The notes under the pieces: generated by a model
What the model was told of the DNA's origin: nothing
What the model saw: the letters and a program-made list of their open reading frames with translations, nothing else
The model's database searches: none
Part shown: one piece after another, positions 51,167 through 63,527 of the stretch
Layout of the letters: every line of letters begins with the position of its first letter
Numbering within the stretch: position 1 is the first letter of the stretch
Assembly (NCBI RefSeq): GCF_000236905.1
Contig: NC_016529.1
Coordinates: forward strand, 62,001 to 126,000
Direction: 5' to 3'
Source of the DNA: Tetrapisispora phaffii CBS 4417
Taxonomy: Eukaryota; Ascomycota; Saccharomycetes; Saccharomycetales; Saccharomycetaceae
Length of the DNA: 64,000 nucleotides
Program-made: the position numbers and the translations under genes

Positions 51167-52097
51167 TTTTTTGTCTTATAAATATTAGCGTCTAGTTATT
51201 ACGGTATTACACTAGTACCTTGAATCTTCTTCTTAACCAAGAAACGCAAGTTATAAATCTTGGAAAAAGAACCGAAACATCAGCAACCCATCCCAAAAAC
51301 TAAGATATATTGTATATATAATAAATCATATTTACATTGTTACATGAAATGTTGACATAAGTTAAACGAAAATACCAGTCTTATTGCAACCTTTACGGTA
51401 GCAAAGAAAGGTAAGAAAAGACAGTATACAGCGCCGTGCAGTACGGATTCCTGCCTACTGTCGACTAAATAAACATCAAACTGAAAAACAAATAATTGAT
51501 ATTAAATCACTCTGCGCACAATATGGGAGACCTGTTCGAGTCCCTACCTCATGCATACCATGTTTGGAAGTAACTAAATGTACAGTCAATCGAAGTCAGA
51601 CGTAGGAGAGGCAAAGGTATTTGAGTAACAATTTGAAATTAGTATCCTCCCTCTCCCTAAGCCTCAATCCTCAGGGTTCATTGGCAGCGATATACACGAC
51701 CTTGTCCAACCTTACCAACTGCCATCATCAATTCTTGCCATCGTTGCAGTTTCGAAAACTTTAACAATATTCGTGGTCAAGGGATCAGGTGAAGAATGCC
51801 TCGAGAGAGTGGAAAATTGAAAAATTGAAAAATTTCTCACAAGTGAAATTTATGTTATTACGTAATTCATTGCAGCAAAATACCGCTTATGCCAACTATA
51901 ACTGCAAGCATAAGAAGGGTTTAGACAGTTCTGGTACAATAGGAACTGATTGTTTATCTATCAGTTGCATATGGTGTGTATGGGATGAGATGTGTCTTTT
52001 ATAAATGTGGATGCAAGATGCATATGTAGAGATTATTTACTATATGATGCAGAAAGGTGTCGAAAAGAAGGCTTATGATCCTTCTTTCTATTGTCTA
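51167..52097. other. PLB-RRN11 gap at a synteny break
   Basis: About 930 bp. The order left of here is the chromosome XV/XIII block; to the right it is unrelated. It contains the PLB promoter at the left. A box-B-like word (TGTTCGAGTCC, 51533-51543) stands alone without a tRNA. No other gene is supported; the short ORF at 51789-52004 looks like chance. Confidence 0.5.
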
Positions 52098-53411
52098 TTA
52101 TTCTGGCATTGACTCGAAGTCAAACGTTCTGGTTTCGATTGTCTTTAGTTTAGTTTCAATTGTTCTAGCTGGGTAGTCGAAATTCTTGTCTTGTGTGGCT
52201 TTCCTTAAGTATTTTTTACAATTGTTTATGCATATGGTGATTTTATTATTGTATATTTCTGTGTCGTATGGGTATGTGTCCATTTCGTCTACTTCTGGAT
52301 TCCTTCTGCTCATGAAATATAATTTCTCGGAAAGGTTGTCTGCTTTCACTAGATGGCACAGAGCAAATATATACCAAATTTCATTATCCTCACTATACGG
52401 TGGGATAACAACCATTTCAGCTATTTGTTCTATCAAGCTATCTATCTCGCTTTCGCAGGTTTCGCTGTCGCTGCTTAGGGTTAGTTTATGCCAGAGTAGA
52501 GTTTTGGTATATAGAGGTGTCAATCTTCTGGAACCACCATTGAAGTTTGTTTGATCATTTCTGTAATTGATGCCCTGTACAAAAGATCTGTTTTTGTTAG
52601 AATACACATTGCTTAGCCATTGCAGAAAATCAATTAGCTTTGTGGTATCAATGTTTTGTAATATAATAGAGCCCAGGTTCCAGACTCTTCTAATGTCAAC
52701 GTCAGGTATCCGAAGCAAAAAAGTAAAACACTTGTATGCAATATCCCATTTTTGCTTGAAGATGTTGCTGTACATCAGATCAGTGAGAAGAGATAAATGA
52801 TGCTTGTTGTAATTTTGCAGATTTCTATTCCTACTGATATTGTTATCATTGATGGGCTCAAACCCATCTATCATCAATTCGAAATTATTTTTGACGTTCT
52901 TATTGAGATGCATAGTTTTGACTTTATATTTTTTATCAATTTGTTTTCTAGTTTTTTTAAATCTATAATAGGTAATAAAATTCTTATTCACATGTCGTTG
53001 CCTCTTTAGATTATTACTTTCCCATTTTTCAAAACTTTCTTGTGGTTTATCATATCTTAAAAAGTATTTCTTCTCTTCATCTGTGGGACCATTGTCTTCG
53101 AATTCATTATCTACATCGTCGTCATGGTTATTGTCGTCTTCATCGTCATCTATAGCTTCCCCCATAATGCTCTTCCATCTCCTAATCCTTCTCTCTTGAG
53201 CGACTTCTGCGTCTTCAGACGTTAAATTATGTTCACTATCGCCATCAAGATCTTCACCACCTGTATCATTCTCAGAAGTCACTGGTGTAGGTAACTCATT
53301 CTTAGATAATTCATTGTGTTTTGCATTGATATCGTTGATATATTGATATCGCAATTTTTTCAAATTGAATGCATTTATAGTTATATTGCTACTCACAGGC
53401 AATTCAAACAT
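52098..53411 (-). CDS. RRN11: RNA polymerase I core factor subunit Rrn11
   Basis: Subunit of core factor (Rrn6-Rrn7-Rrn11), which recruits Pol I to the rDNA promoter. It aligns along its length with S. cerevisiae Rrn11 (YML043C): start MFELPVSSNITINAFNLKKL then RYQYINDINA, ERRIRRWKSIMGE, EKKYFLRYDKPQESFEKWES, HLSLLTDLMYSNIFKQKWDI (TPR-like helices) and WQ-type LIDFLQWLSNVYSNKNRSFV. 437 residues against 507; the acidic C-terminal extension of the S. cerevisiae protein is missing. A PAC/RRPE pair lies upstream, as expected for a Pol I factor. It does not belong to the chromosome XV/XIII block on its left. Confidence 0.92.
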   Translation of the reverse strand: MFELPVSSNITINAFNLKKLRYQYINDINAKHNELSKNELPTPVTSENDTGGEDLDGDSEHNLTSEDAEVAQERRIRRWKSIMGEAIDDDEDDNNHDDDVDNEFEDNGPTDEEKKYFLRYDKPQESFEKWESNNLKRQRHVNKNFITYYRFKKTRKQIDKKYKVKTMHLNKNVKNNFELMIDGFEPINDNNISRNRNLQNYNKHHLSLLTDLMYSNIFKQKWDIAYKCFTFLLRIPDVDIRRVWNLGSIILQNIDTTKLIDFLQWLSNVYSNKNRSFVQGINYRNDQTNFNGGSRRLTPLYTKTLLWHKLTLSSDSETCESEIDSLIEQIAEMVVIPPYSEDNEIWYIFALCHLVKADNLSEKLYFMSRRNPEVDEMDTYPYDTEIYNNKITICINNCKKYLRKATQDKNFDYPARTIETKLKTIETRTFDFESMPE

Positions 53412-53568
53412 TTATGTGACACAGTTTCATGCAGTTCTTAAAATGCTTACACACCAGTATTGTTGATCTTAAGAAAATGAGCGCAAAGTCTTTGATGTAT
53501 ACAGATATAATCATTTTATATAATTGATTTTAGTTGTGTAAAGCTGTTTGTTTTGATCTTATTCGGAT

Positions 53569-53593
53569 TGAAAAATTTGAGATGCGATGAGCT
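53569..53593. promoter_or_regulatory. RRPE-like and PAC boxes upstream of RRN11
   Basis: An RRPE-like TGAAAAATTTGA (53569-53580) is followed 3 bp on by an exact PAC box GCGATGAGCT (53584-53593), about 175 bp upstream of the RRN11 ATG. Confidence 0.75.
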
Positions 53594-54762
53594 ATTATCA
53601 AAAAAAGAAAATACCGATAAGTATCTCAAAAACAGAACTGTTATAACTATAGGTAGTGGTGAGTTATTATTTCTGATTGGATAAGACATGATACATTCAA
53701 GAGACTTTAAGTAGTTAAACTCATATAATTAAACGTCTAAGAAGAAATTTAAAAGACATTAAATTACCAAACATTGGTCTATATGGCCAAAAAATATCTA
53801 TAGAAATTAAAAAAGATCATTACATTAGATCATCCTGATAACTATTAATTCTCAGGCGGTAAAAAGGATAGTAATAGGTATTTCTCAATATAGTGATAGT
53901 TTTGCAAGATACGGGTGTTTAACTAGGAATTCAGTAACGAACAGATGCTGTCTGATGAAGTTTGCTTAGTGCACTTTCAATACTTTAGGACTCAAAAAAA
54001 CGATACATTTGGTGATATAAAATAATAATGCGGTTTACTGTTGCAGTAAGCCTTTTTAATCCAGTTGTCCAACGATACAGAGCTTAACTGCAATCTATGT
54101 TGTATAATGACAAAAGTTTTATCTATTTTAGTTCCCCCCATTGACTATTCTATTACTTGTTAAAAATATCTGAAGTAATTTAAATGTATATTTGTATTAA
54201 TGTATTCTTCATACCTTATAATCTTTATTCAGTAGAAGCAAATAGAACTGAGTTTTTTACCGTCGGCCTCTTGTAATCGTGATAGAGTTGAACCTTAAAT
54301 TTCCATTTTCTGTAATAGTGTAAGGTTTACTATTACTTAATACAAACTGCGTCTTGGGACGAGTGCTCGTATAGCTTATCGATATTAGTATTGTCAGAAT
54401 TATTGTAGTGCATGTGACAGAACTAAGTGTTTATGACACTTTGAGTTCAGAACCAATCGATCACTTACTAATGGGAAAGAAGGTTCTAGACAATCTTCCA
54501 AATGATAGATGAAAACTTTAGAGTACAATGTAAATGGCTATGTGATAAACACAGATGTACAATACAGCGCTAAAGATCTTAGGAGAATGACTGTCACGTA
54601 AGGTGTTCACTCAAGTATGAGATAACTTATATATTAAGAGGACATCTAACTCTATATAGAACTGTTTAAATATACTAATAAAAGACCAATCGATTATTTA
54701 AGTATTACGAAGATGGACTACTCGAAAGCAACTAAAGTGACTAACGACACTAACTTAGACGT
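53594..54762. other. Gene-free stretch between RRN11 and the LTR relic
   Basis: About 1.2 kb without a plausible ORF, RNA gene or motif that I can support. It may contain older, unrecognisable retrotransposon remains, given the LTR-like element and tRNA to its right. Confidence 0.4.
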
Positions 54763-55060
54763 TGGTACTAACCAACTTAAGCTTGTTTCTCCACAAATAT
54801 AAGTGCTCGGAATAACTTATTATTAACCTAAAGTTTATTATATTAGATATTATATGACTATTTAACTAGTTTCTCTTCTGGTCTCTCTTCTTATTATCAA
54901 ATTCTCGAAGCTAACATGGTCTTGAAGTATAAAATCGAGTGTTATTTATGCTTTTAGTTTCTAAGTTCTTGACGTCGTCCTATATCTGTACTTATTAGGA
55001 ACTCGCTCGATATAATTGCGTACAGCGAGTTAGGTGTCTGTAGCAATGTCATGTTCCATA
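54763..55060 (-). mobile_element. Probable solo LTR (Ty-like), upstream of tRNA-Pro
   Basis: On the minus strand it begins TATGGAACATGACATTG, matching the start of the element at 25658 (14 of 15 bases over TGGAA-ATGACA-TG). It shares the AGAGACCAGA motif in the same order (54872-54885 on the plus strand reads CTCTTCTGGTCTCT). A 17-bp word (54781-54797) recurs in inverted sense at 25520-25536, near the other element. It starts about 145 bp upstream of a tRNA gene. The first T-G dinucleotide is degenerate and the 3' end is a guess, so it is an old copy. Confidence 0.4.
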
Positions 55061-55203
55061 TTTTCTAATTTATTCCCAATTCAGAATCTACTTAACCTGA
55101 CCAAGTTATTTAATTCTTGTTGAGGTTTCTCGATAATAATATGTCCTTGTTTCAAATAGAGAAATAACTAGAGTTAACGTCATCACGTTTTCGTAATATT
55201 AAA

Positions 55204-55311
55204 GGGCGTGTGGTCTAGTGGTATGATTCTCGCTTTGGGAAGTTCAGCCGGTCAAATGGTTGTGCAATTCAAATATGCGAGAGGCCCTGGGTTCAATTCC
55301 CAGCTCGCCCC
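55204..55311 (+). tRNA. tRNA-Pro (anticodon TGG) with a 36-nt intron
   Basis: Exon 1 is 55204-55239 (starts GGGCGTGTGGTCTAGTGG, ends TTTGGG with anticodon TGG). The intron is 55240-55275, after position 37 as usual. Exon 2 is 55276-55311, with T arm GGGTTCAATTCCC and 3' end CTCGCCC plus discriminator C. The exons match S. cerevisiae tRNA-Pro(TGG) almost exactly; the intron does not. It lies in the RRN11-HSP60 gap. Confidence 0.97.
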
Positions 55312-55541
55312 CAATTTTTTGATAGCCTCTTTTAAGAGAGGTTACATCAATTGATCTTCTTTTTTTTACAGTTACGATGAAATAGCTACCTAATTTAATT
55401 TGAAAATACATTTATTACTATAAAGGAGTATCATTCATATTTACAAATATCCAATATAGATAAAGAAAAAGGTATTGAGAACAGAAAAAAATATACAGAG
55501 TCAATATTTACAATATGTGAAAAATCTTTCTCTTTTTATCT

Positions 55542-57326
<1,785 letters not shown>

Positions 57327-57483
57327 TCAACACGGAAGCTAACTGCAATGAGCAAAGCGGCAAGATTTAAGTCCAGATATACGTATATATACTTATAATT
57401 AGAGCCTCAAGAAGTTATGTGTGTGATCTTATTTTGACCAATCCATTTTTCTACAATACAATGGGGGGAAGGAGAAGGATATC

Positions 57484-57491
57484 TTCTAGAA
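57484..57491. promoter_or_regulatory. Heat-shock element of HSP60
   Basis: TTCTAGAA is an exact inverted nTTCnnGAAn pair, about 235 bp upstream of HSP60, as expected for an Hsf1 target. In the same 1.3-kb gap, two CACGTG boxes (about 57547 and 57579) and a CCCCT stress-type word (near 57951) also occur. The remainder, up to the LCB kinase at 58581, shows no gene; ORFs of about 75-80 codons near 57900-58170 on both strands look like chance. Confidence 0.65.
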
Positions 57492-58580
57492 CCCAAAAAG
57501 AAAAGTCAAAAACTTCCACACATGCTCGTATAAAATGATGATCACACACGTGATAAATAAAGCACAAATACTGTAGTCACGTGACCAGATCCAGTCATCC
57601 ACAAGACTTGACTACGGGGGATCATGCACGGACGTCTTTTTCTTGCTCAACAGGCAGGATAAATGTATAAATGTTGTGGTCCAGGTAATAGCAGCGACAT
57701 CGCCAGGTCAGCTCATATCAGTTTATGCTTACACTTAGCCCAAAATGAGTATTGTGCTTAAACCAAAATAGCATTAACAGTCGTTTCTTTGCTAGTACAT
57801 ACAACACCCTAACATTCTACCTTTAGAACCAAGTCTGTTCCACGGACCAATAATGTCATATCATTGACTAAGTGTCTCTCTTTTACCTCTTCCATACACG
57901 GAAACGGAGCAAATGAAGCATTTCCGTACGCACACACACAGATAACATGCACCCCCTCCTCCCATTCCCAGTGACGTTATTTTTTCTACGGAGTCGTAGA
58001 GGTCCGAAACAATGCTGCTGCATAGCAGCGCAGCCGACAAAGACGACGGAAGTACCCGAGCACAGAATCCACCGAAGACCGACCACTTTGTCAGTGAAGG
58101 GGGTTACCGTAGCACAATCATGCTGCACACAGCATCGAAATTGGTTCTTAGCATTGTGTCAAAAAAGGTAATTAAAAGCACGATCGCGTGATATTGGTAT
58201 TCCTCTACCTGTTTCTCTGTGTCTCATTTTCTCCTTATTCTCAATTTTTCTGTTGCAAGCAATTAAAATTCACGTAACTGCTTAATGGCCATAGACTGGG
58301 CAGCAAATGTAGCATGGTTTTTTGAAATCAGTTTTTATTTGCTGCAATTTGTTCACAGTGATACCAATATATATATATAAGTGTGTATGGGAACAAAGGG
58401 AATTATTCCTTTAATTAACCTATTATTAGCTTTTACTTGGTTTACCCCGATTTTACTATTATTCATGTTTGTTGGGAGTTGCTGATCTCAACAATTTCAT
58501 AAAGGTGGAGTAAACCCCATATTACATCACAGCGAAAGTAAGGTCATTCATCCCCACTTTCAAAACCAAATACCCCAAGA

Positions 58581-60350
58581 ATGGCTGGTTCCAGATTGGA
58601 TTCATATCGCAGACAAAACGTCACCACCATTGGTCTAATTTCCGAAGACGGAATTGTTCTTAAATCTCAAGAACATGCACGTACAACAGATGCAACAACG
58701 TGTTCGGCAATATGTTCACCATGCATATCATTATGCAATGCAGGAAATACCGGATCGTCGCACTATTTAGACGAGCCCCCTTATTTTGGTTCTCTTAGAC
58801 ATGTTTCGGGAAACGCAATCATACCATATGGCCGTATTATTAATGTTACACAAGCTGCTGGCAATCCGTTGGACCCATTTATTGATTCCGTAAACCAGAC
58901 AATCTCAGAAGAGGAGCAACAGACATTAATACATTCTTCCGGGTCTATTTCAATCACGTACATAGCGCAAAAGAATGGGATTTTTGTCCCCGAGACCATA
59001 CCCGTACGAATCGACGAGTCCATCCCAACGCCAACGGCAGCAGCAGCAGGAGGTGCAAGCACATTCTTAGATACAGAAGAAGAAGATTGCACCCCGACGT
59101 CATCTTCAAATTCACAACAAGATAAGACTCCCCTAATTAATGCTATCTTGAAAAGAAGTTATCAGAATGCTAAGATGTATAGACGCATACTAGTGATTGT
59201 CAATCCCCATGGTGGCAAAGGTAACGCGAAAAAAATATATTTATCTAAATGTGAGCCGATCTTGAAGGCAAGTACAGCAACCGTCGACATTGCATACACA
59301 AAATACGCAGGTCATGCAATCGATATAGCGCGTGAGGTGGATTTATCGAAATACGATACCATTGCTTGTGCCTCGGGTGACGGTATTCCATATGAAGTGA
59401 TCAATGGCCTCAACCAGAGATCCGATCGTGTTGACGCCTTTAATAAACTGGCAGTGACACAAATACCTTGTGGTTCCGGTAACGCAATGAGTGTGTCGTG
59501 CCATTGGACAACGGATCCATCGTTGGCTACACTATGTGTATTGAAAGGTAACGAAGCACGTATAGATCTAATGGCATGTTCACAGATATCGTATGCGGAC
59601 ATTTCGCCAAAATTGTCGTTTCTAAGTCAAACGTACGGTGTGATTGCTGAATCAGACATCAATACAGAATTCATTAGATGGATGGGTCCTTCCAGATTCG
59701 ATATCGGTGTGGCATTCAACGTCTTCCAGAGAAAGAAGTATCCGTGTGAAATTTACGTGAAATATGCTGCAGAAGATAAAGAGTCCGTTAGAGTTCATTT
59801 CGAACAAAATAAAGACAGCACTGCCCTAGTCTTCGAGGAGACGACATGCCAACTGTCTTCGTCGTCAACCTCGTTGCAAACGAAAGCTAACTCGATTCCG
59901 AAGACTCTAACAGACGAAGATTTCGAATTAAAATACCCTTTGAACAAAGGTGTTCCGACCGATTGGATCAAAATAGACGAGGATTTTACAAACAATATAG
60001 GTATTTTCTACACAGGTAAAATGCCATATATTGCTCCCGCCACGAACTTCTTTCCCGCTGCATTGCCTTCAGATGGTGCAATCGACTTGATTATGACAGA
60101 TGCAAGAACTCCCGTCTCTAAAACGGCATCCATTTTGCTGTCGCTAGATAAAGGAGCACACGTATTAGATGAAAATGTTGTGCATACAAAGATCCTTGCC
60201 TATAAAATTATTCCGAAACTCAATGGAAGTTTGTTTTCCGTTGATGGTGAAAAATTCCCATTAGAACCTCTGCAAGTGGAAGTAATGCCACAATTATGTA
60301 AGACAATATTAAGGAATGGTAGATTTGTGGATTCGAAATTCCTATCCTAA
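58581..60350 (+). CDS. Sphingoid long-chain base kinase (Lcb4/Lcb5)
   Basis: Diacylglycerol-kinase-fold enzyme that makes sphingoid base 1-phosphates from dihydrosphingosine and phytosphingosine. The catalytic core has VNPHGGKG (207-214), [14 protein letters not shown] (264-277, the GDG nucleotide motif) and [14 protein letters not shown], then the conserved [19 protein letters not shown]. Four Cys at 41, 45, 48 and 52 ([12 protein letters not shown]) match the palmitoylated N-terminal Cys cluster of Lcb4. 589 residues, shorter than Lcb4 (624) and Lcb5 (687). S. cerevisiae has two WGD copies, LCB5 (YLR260W, beside HSP60) and LCB4 (YOR171C, near GLN4). Here one gene lies between HSP60 and GLN4, so it may stand for both. 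Confidence 0.94.
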   Translation: MAGSRLDSYRRQNVTTIGLISEDGIVLKSQEHARTTDATTCSAICSPCISLCNAGNTGSSHYLDEPPYFGSLRHVSGNAIIPYGRIINVTQAAGNPLDPFIDSVNQTISEEEQQTLIHSSGSISITYIAQKNGIFVPETIPVRIDESIPTPTAAAAGGASTFLDTEEEDCTPTSSSNSQQDKTPLINAILKRSYQNAKMYRRILVIVNPHGGKGNAKKIYLSKCEPILKASTATVDIAYTKYAGHAIDIAREVDLSKYDTIACASGDGIPYEVINGLNQRSDRVDAFNKLAVTQIPCGSGNAMSVSCHWTTDPSLATLCVLKGNEARIDLMACSQISYADISPKLSFLSQTYGVIAESDINTEFIRWMGPSRFDIGVAFNVFQRKKYPCEIYVKYAAEDKESVRVHFEQNKDSTALVFEETTCQLSSSSTSLQTKANSIPKTLTDEDFELKYPLNKGVPTDWIKIDEDFTNNIGIFYTGKMPYIAPATNFFPAALPSDGAIDLIMTDARTPVSKTASILLSLDKGAHVLDENVVHTKILAYKIIPKLNGSLFSVDGEKFPLEPLQVEVMPQLCKTILRNGRFVDSKFLS

Positions 60351-60536
60351 GTCAATAAACAAAGAGCGCATTCTATATATATATATATACGCACGCATTG
60401 TCAGCATCTACTATTTCGAATAAAACATACTCTTCTATTTTTATACATAGTAAATAACAACACCATACAAAGAAAAAACACATGAAGTGTAAATTATTAT
60501 CTCAAACAACTGTGTATATATTCATTACTTTACTAT

Positions 60537-60547
60537 ACATACATACA

Positions 60548-60576
<29 letters not shown>
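60537..60576. repeat. (ACAT)10 microsatellite
   Basis: Ten perfect ACAT units in the gap between the convergent LCB kinase and TMA7, about 40 bp past the TMA7 stop. Confidence 0.95.
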
Positions 60577-60578
<2 letters not shown>

Positions 60579-60615
60579 TCATATGTTTTAGTGCAAATAA
60601 AATTGCAAAATGACT

Positions 60616-60810
60616 CTATTTCTTACCGGATTTCTTGATACCACCACCAACTAATGGCTTACCAGATTTAACATTTGACATCATAGCTTTCTTAGCTGCT
60701 GCATCAGCCTTTTGTTTTTCTTTGAAAGCTAAATCTTCAGGATCGATGTCCTGTTGTTGCTTCTTCTTTTGCTTTAGAGGCTTCATTTTACCACCTTGAC
60801 GACCAGACAT
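60616..60810 (-). CDS. TMA7: Translation machinery-associated protein Tma7
   Basis: Tiny, highly conserved ribosome-associated protein (64 residues, the S. cerevisiae length). It begins MSGRQGGKMKPLKQKKKQQQ and ends KPLVGGGIKKSGKK, the family's diagnostic ends, with a charged helix between. Its role in translation is not known in detail. A near-PAC word (GCGATGAGG, about 60972) lies upstream. It corresponds to YLR262C-A, in keeping with HSP60 and LCB5 on its left. Confidence 0.96.
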   Translation of the reverse strand: MSGRQGGKMKPLKQKKKQQQDIDPEDLAFKEKQKADAAAKKAMMSNVKSGKPLVGGGIKKSGKK

Positions 60811-61100
60811 TTTGGATTGGTTTGATTGGTGAGCTTGTTTGGTTGGCGTTCCTAAAGTTGAATTTCCTTCTCATGTCCATTATCATATATTTATATTATA
60901 GGTGAAGATTAAGTTTCGATTTTTCCTAACTACTGAAAAGTAGAAAAAAAATTGTGAAAAAAAGTTATATCGCGATGAGGGAAAAAACCTGCTTAGTAAA
61001 AAGTAATATATCAAAGTAAAAGACGTACTTAAAAAAAAGTTAAAAAAGTATAAAAAAACGTATGATGTTATATGGTTTACATGGTTTTATCTCCAGATGT

Positions 61101-63527
61101 CTATTTAGTGGTATCCTTTAAGCTGACGATTCTATTCAAAATGATCTTGTCATCGGTGCTATCCTTGTCCAAAGTGAAATAACCAACTCTCATAGCTTGG
61201 AATCTGCATACTTCCTTGGCATTTCTATCTTCTTCAACATAGAATTCGGAATCCTTTGTCGAATCGACAATCCATGGAGATTGCTTTACCGTTTGACCGA
61301 AGTTATGTTCAACAACAGCATTCTTATAGACAACTTCACTGTCTGGGTTGATGTCGGCTAAATATCCATCTGGATGAGCAGATGGGTTTTCAGAACTGAA
61401 TAATTGGTTGTATACTCTAGTTTCAGTAACTTGCACTGGCGAATTGTATTTCTTAGAAACTGGAACCCATTGAATGTAAGTTTTTGGCTTCTTTGGCTTA
61501 CCATCAACTGGCTCGTTGTCATATTTAACATAGATTTTAGTAATTTTACCGGACTCATCCTTTTCAGATCTAACAAAAGAAACAGTATGTGGAACCTTGA
61601 TTAAACCGACAGATTGTTCTGGGGTTAATCTGAAAAATTCCTTGTCGCTACTGTCTTCACTGAAATCTGATCTTTCGATATAAAATCTATTGGTAAATGG
61701 AACTTGTCTATCACCAAATTCAGCAGAACCTGCACGGTATGGAATAGTGACTAATTCTTCATAATTTTCTGATAAATTTTCAACAATCACTTCAATAGGA
61801 TCTAAAATGAACATTAATCTGGGAGTAGTATCTTCTAAAAACTTTCTGATAGCACTTTCAAATCTAGCAACTTGAATGTTGGTAGTAGACGTCGTAACAC
61901 CTAAAGTATTTATAAATGATAAGATAGCTCCTGGTGGGATACCACGTCTACGAATAGCTTCCAGGGTGTATAATCTTGGATCATCCCAACCTCTGACGTA
62001 TGAACCTTCGACTAATTTTGCAATCTTTCTCTTTGATAGAACAGTGCCCGTGATGTTCAAACGACCGTATTCTCTTTGTGCTGGTCTAAAAACATGTACT
62101 TGATCACATAGCCATTCATAACTTTCTCTTGATAAGTAGAATTCAGTGGTACATAAAGAATGAGAAATATTTTCAAAGGAATCAACTAAACAGTGAGTGA
62201 AATCATAAGTTGGGTAGATTTTCCATTTATCACCAGTTCTTGGATGTGGAGAATTCAATACTCTGTACGCAATTAAGTCCCACATTTGTGGACTTGGAGA
62301 GGTTAGATCTTGTTTCATTCTTAGAATGGCTTCACCTGGTTGGTATTTACCTTCTCTCATATTTCTGAATTCTTGTAAACTTTCTTCAATTGGTCTATCA
62401 CGGTGCTTACAAGCGGATCTTTCACCACCAGGGGTACCATCCTCTTTGATACCACGTCCACGTTTGATTTCTTCAGCAGTACAGTGACAAATATAACCTT
62501 TATCGTTTTTAATCAAAACTTCGGCTAATTCATATAGTTTGTCAAAGTAATCACTGGAGTATGTAACCTTCCAAGGCTTGAAGCCTAGCCAAGAAACCAT
62601 TCTTTGAATAGATTCAAAATATTCTGGGGCTTCTGCTTCAGGGTTAGTGTCGTCAAATCTTAAATAACATACACCATTCCAGTATTTGGCATAACCAAAG
62701 TTAACCATAATGGCTTTAGAATGACCGATATGTAAGTATCCATTTGGCTCTGGTGGAAATCTAGTTTGAACTCTACCACCGGTGGCCTTTAGATGCTCAA
62801 TCATCATCTCTGGATATGCTTGAGGGTTTTCACCTGCTTTGTGTAAATCACCTAAGAAACCTTCATTAAACATAGTTCTTTTTGGTTCATTAGAGGCTGT
62901 TTTTGAGTTGGAATTATTGGTATCATTCTTCTTTTTATCTTTTTGATCATTTTTAGTCTTCTTTTTAACTAAATCTCTTTCATCTTTTGGACCTAACACT
63001 TTCAAAATTTCTTCATCAACAATTGGTTTGAAATAACGTGGTTCAGCCCATTTCAATTCAGGCAAGTTCTTAATATTAGCAAAAAGACCTGGAACTAACT
63101 TGTAACGTTCAGCTAAGATTTTTTCCTTGTCATCTTCAATATATTTAGCGACTCTAGCTCTAACTTGATCTTCAGTTACTTCAATACCAACACCTGATTC
63201 TTCATTCATTTTCTCAACAGTAGCATTTGAACCTTCTGATTTAACATATTTGAATGCTGCAGTAACTTGCATGGCAGTTTTTAGGTCACCAATAACAATA
63301 CCATTAACTATTAATTCTGAGCCTGGTAATTCAGCACCTTTAGCTGAGGAAGCTAGGTTATGTACCAATGCTCTTTCAGTTTTCCCCCATTTGTAATCAG
63401 CAGGAGCTTGGGCAAGAAATTGGGCTAATGCTTCAGAAACTTTCTTGTTCTTAACAATTTCTTTGACTTTACCATCTTCAAACCCAACAGCACTGAAAAG
63501 GCTGATTAATTCTTCGACGTCTGACAT
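61101..63527 (-). CDS. GLN4: Glutaminyl-tRNA synthetase
   Basis: Class I synthetase that charges tRNA-Gln in the cytoplasm. The eukaryotic N-terminal domain (about 1-185) is followed by a Lys/Asn-rich linker (186-215) and the catalytic domain: HIGH motif within RFPPEPNGYLHIGHSKA (HIGH at 266-269), FDDTNPEAEAPEYFESIQRM, and a KMSKS-equivalent VLSKRK after GRLNITGT. The anticodon-binding beta-barrels follow, ending at residue 808 against 809 in S. cerevisiae. The ATG at 63527 is clear. It corresponds to YOR168W. Confidence 0.98.
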   Translation of the reverse strand: MSDVEELISLFSAVGFEDGKVKEIVKNKKVSEALAQFLAQAPADYKWGKTERALVHNLASSAKGAELPGSELIVNGIVIGDLKTAMQVTAAFKYVKSEGSNATVEKMNEESGVGIEVTEDQVRARVAKYIEDDKEKILAERYKLVPGLFANIKNLPELKWAEPRYFKPIVDEEILKVLGPKDERDLVKKKTKNDQKDKKKNDTNNSNSKTASNEPKRTMFNEGFLGDLHKAGENPQAYPEMMIEHLKATGGRVQTRFPPEPNGYLHIGHSKAIMVNFGYAKYWNGVCYLRFDDTNPEAEAPEYFESIQRMVSWLGFKPWKVTYSSDYFDKLYELAEVLIKNDKGYICHCTAEEIKRGRGIKEDGTPGGERSACKHRDRPIEESLQEFRNMREGKYQPGEAILRMKQDLTSPSPQMWDLIAYRVLNSPHPRTGDKWKIYPTYDFTHCLVDSFENISHSLCTTEFYLSRESYEWLCDQVHVFRPAQREYGRLNITGTVLSKRKIAKLVEGSYVRGWDDPRLYTLEAIRRRGIPPGAILSFINTLGVTTSTTNIQVARFESAIRKFLEDTTPRLMFILDPIEVIVENLSENYEELVTIPYRAGSAEFGDRQVPFTNRFYIERSDFSEDSSDKEFFRLTPEQSVGLIKVPHTVSFVRSEKDESGKITKIYVKYDNEPVDGKPKKPKTYIQWVPVSKKYNSPVQVTETRVYNQLFSSENPSAHPDGYLADINPDSEVVYKNAVVEHNFGQTVKQSPWIVDSTKDSEFYVEEDRNAKEVCRFQAMRVGYFTLDKDSTDDKIILNRIVSLKDTTK

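Noticed and set aside
51481..51560. A complete tRNA around the box-B-like word
   Set aside because: No acceptor stem, D arm or anticodon stem can be drawn.
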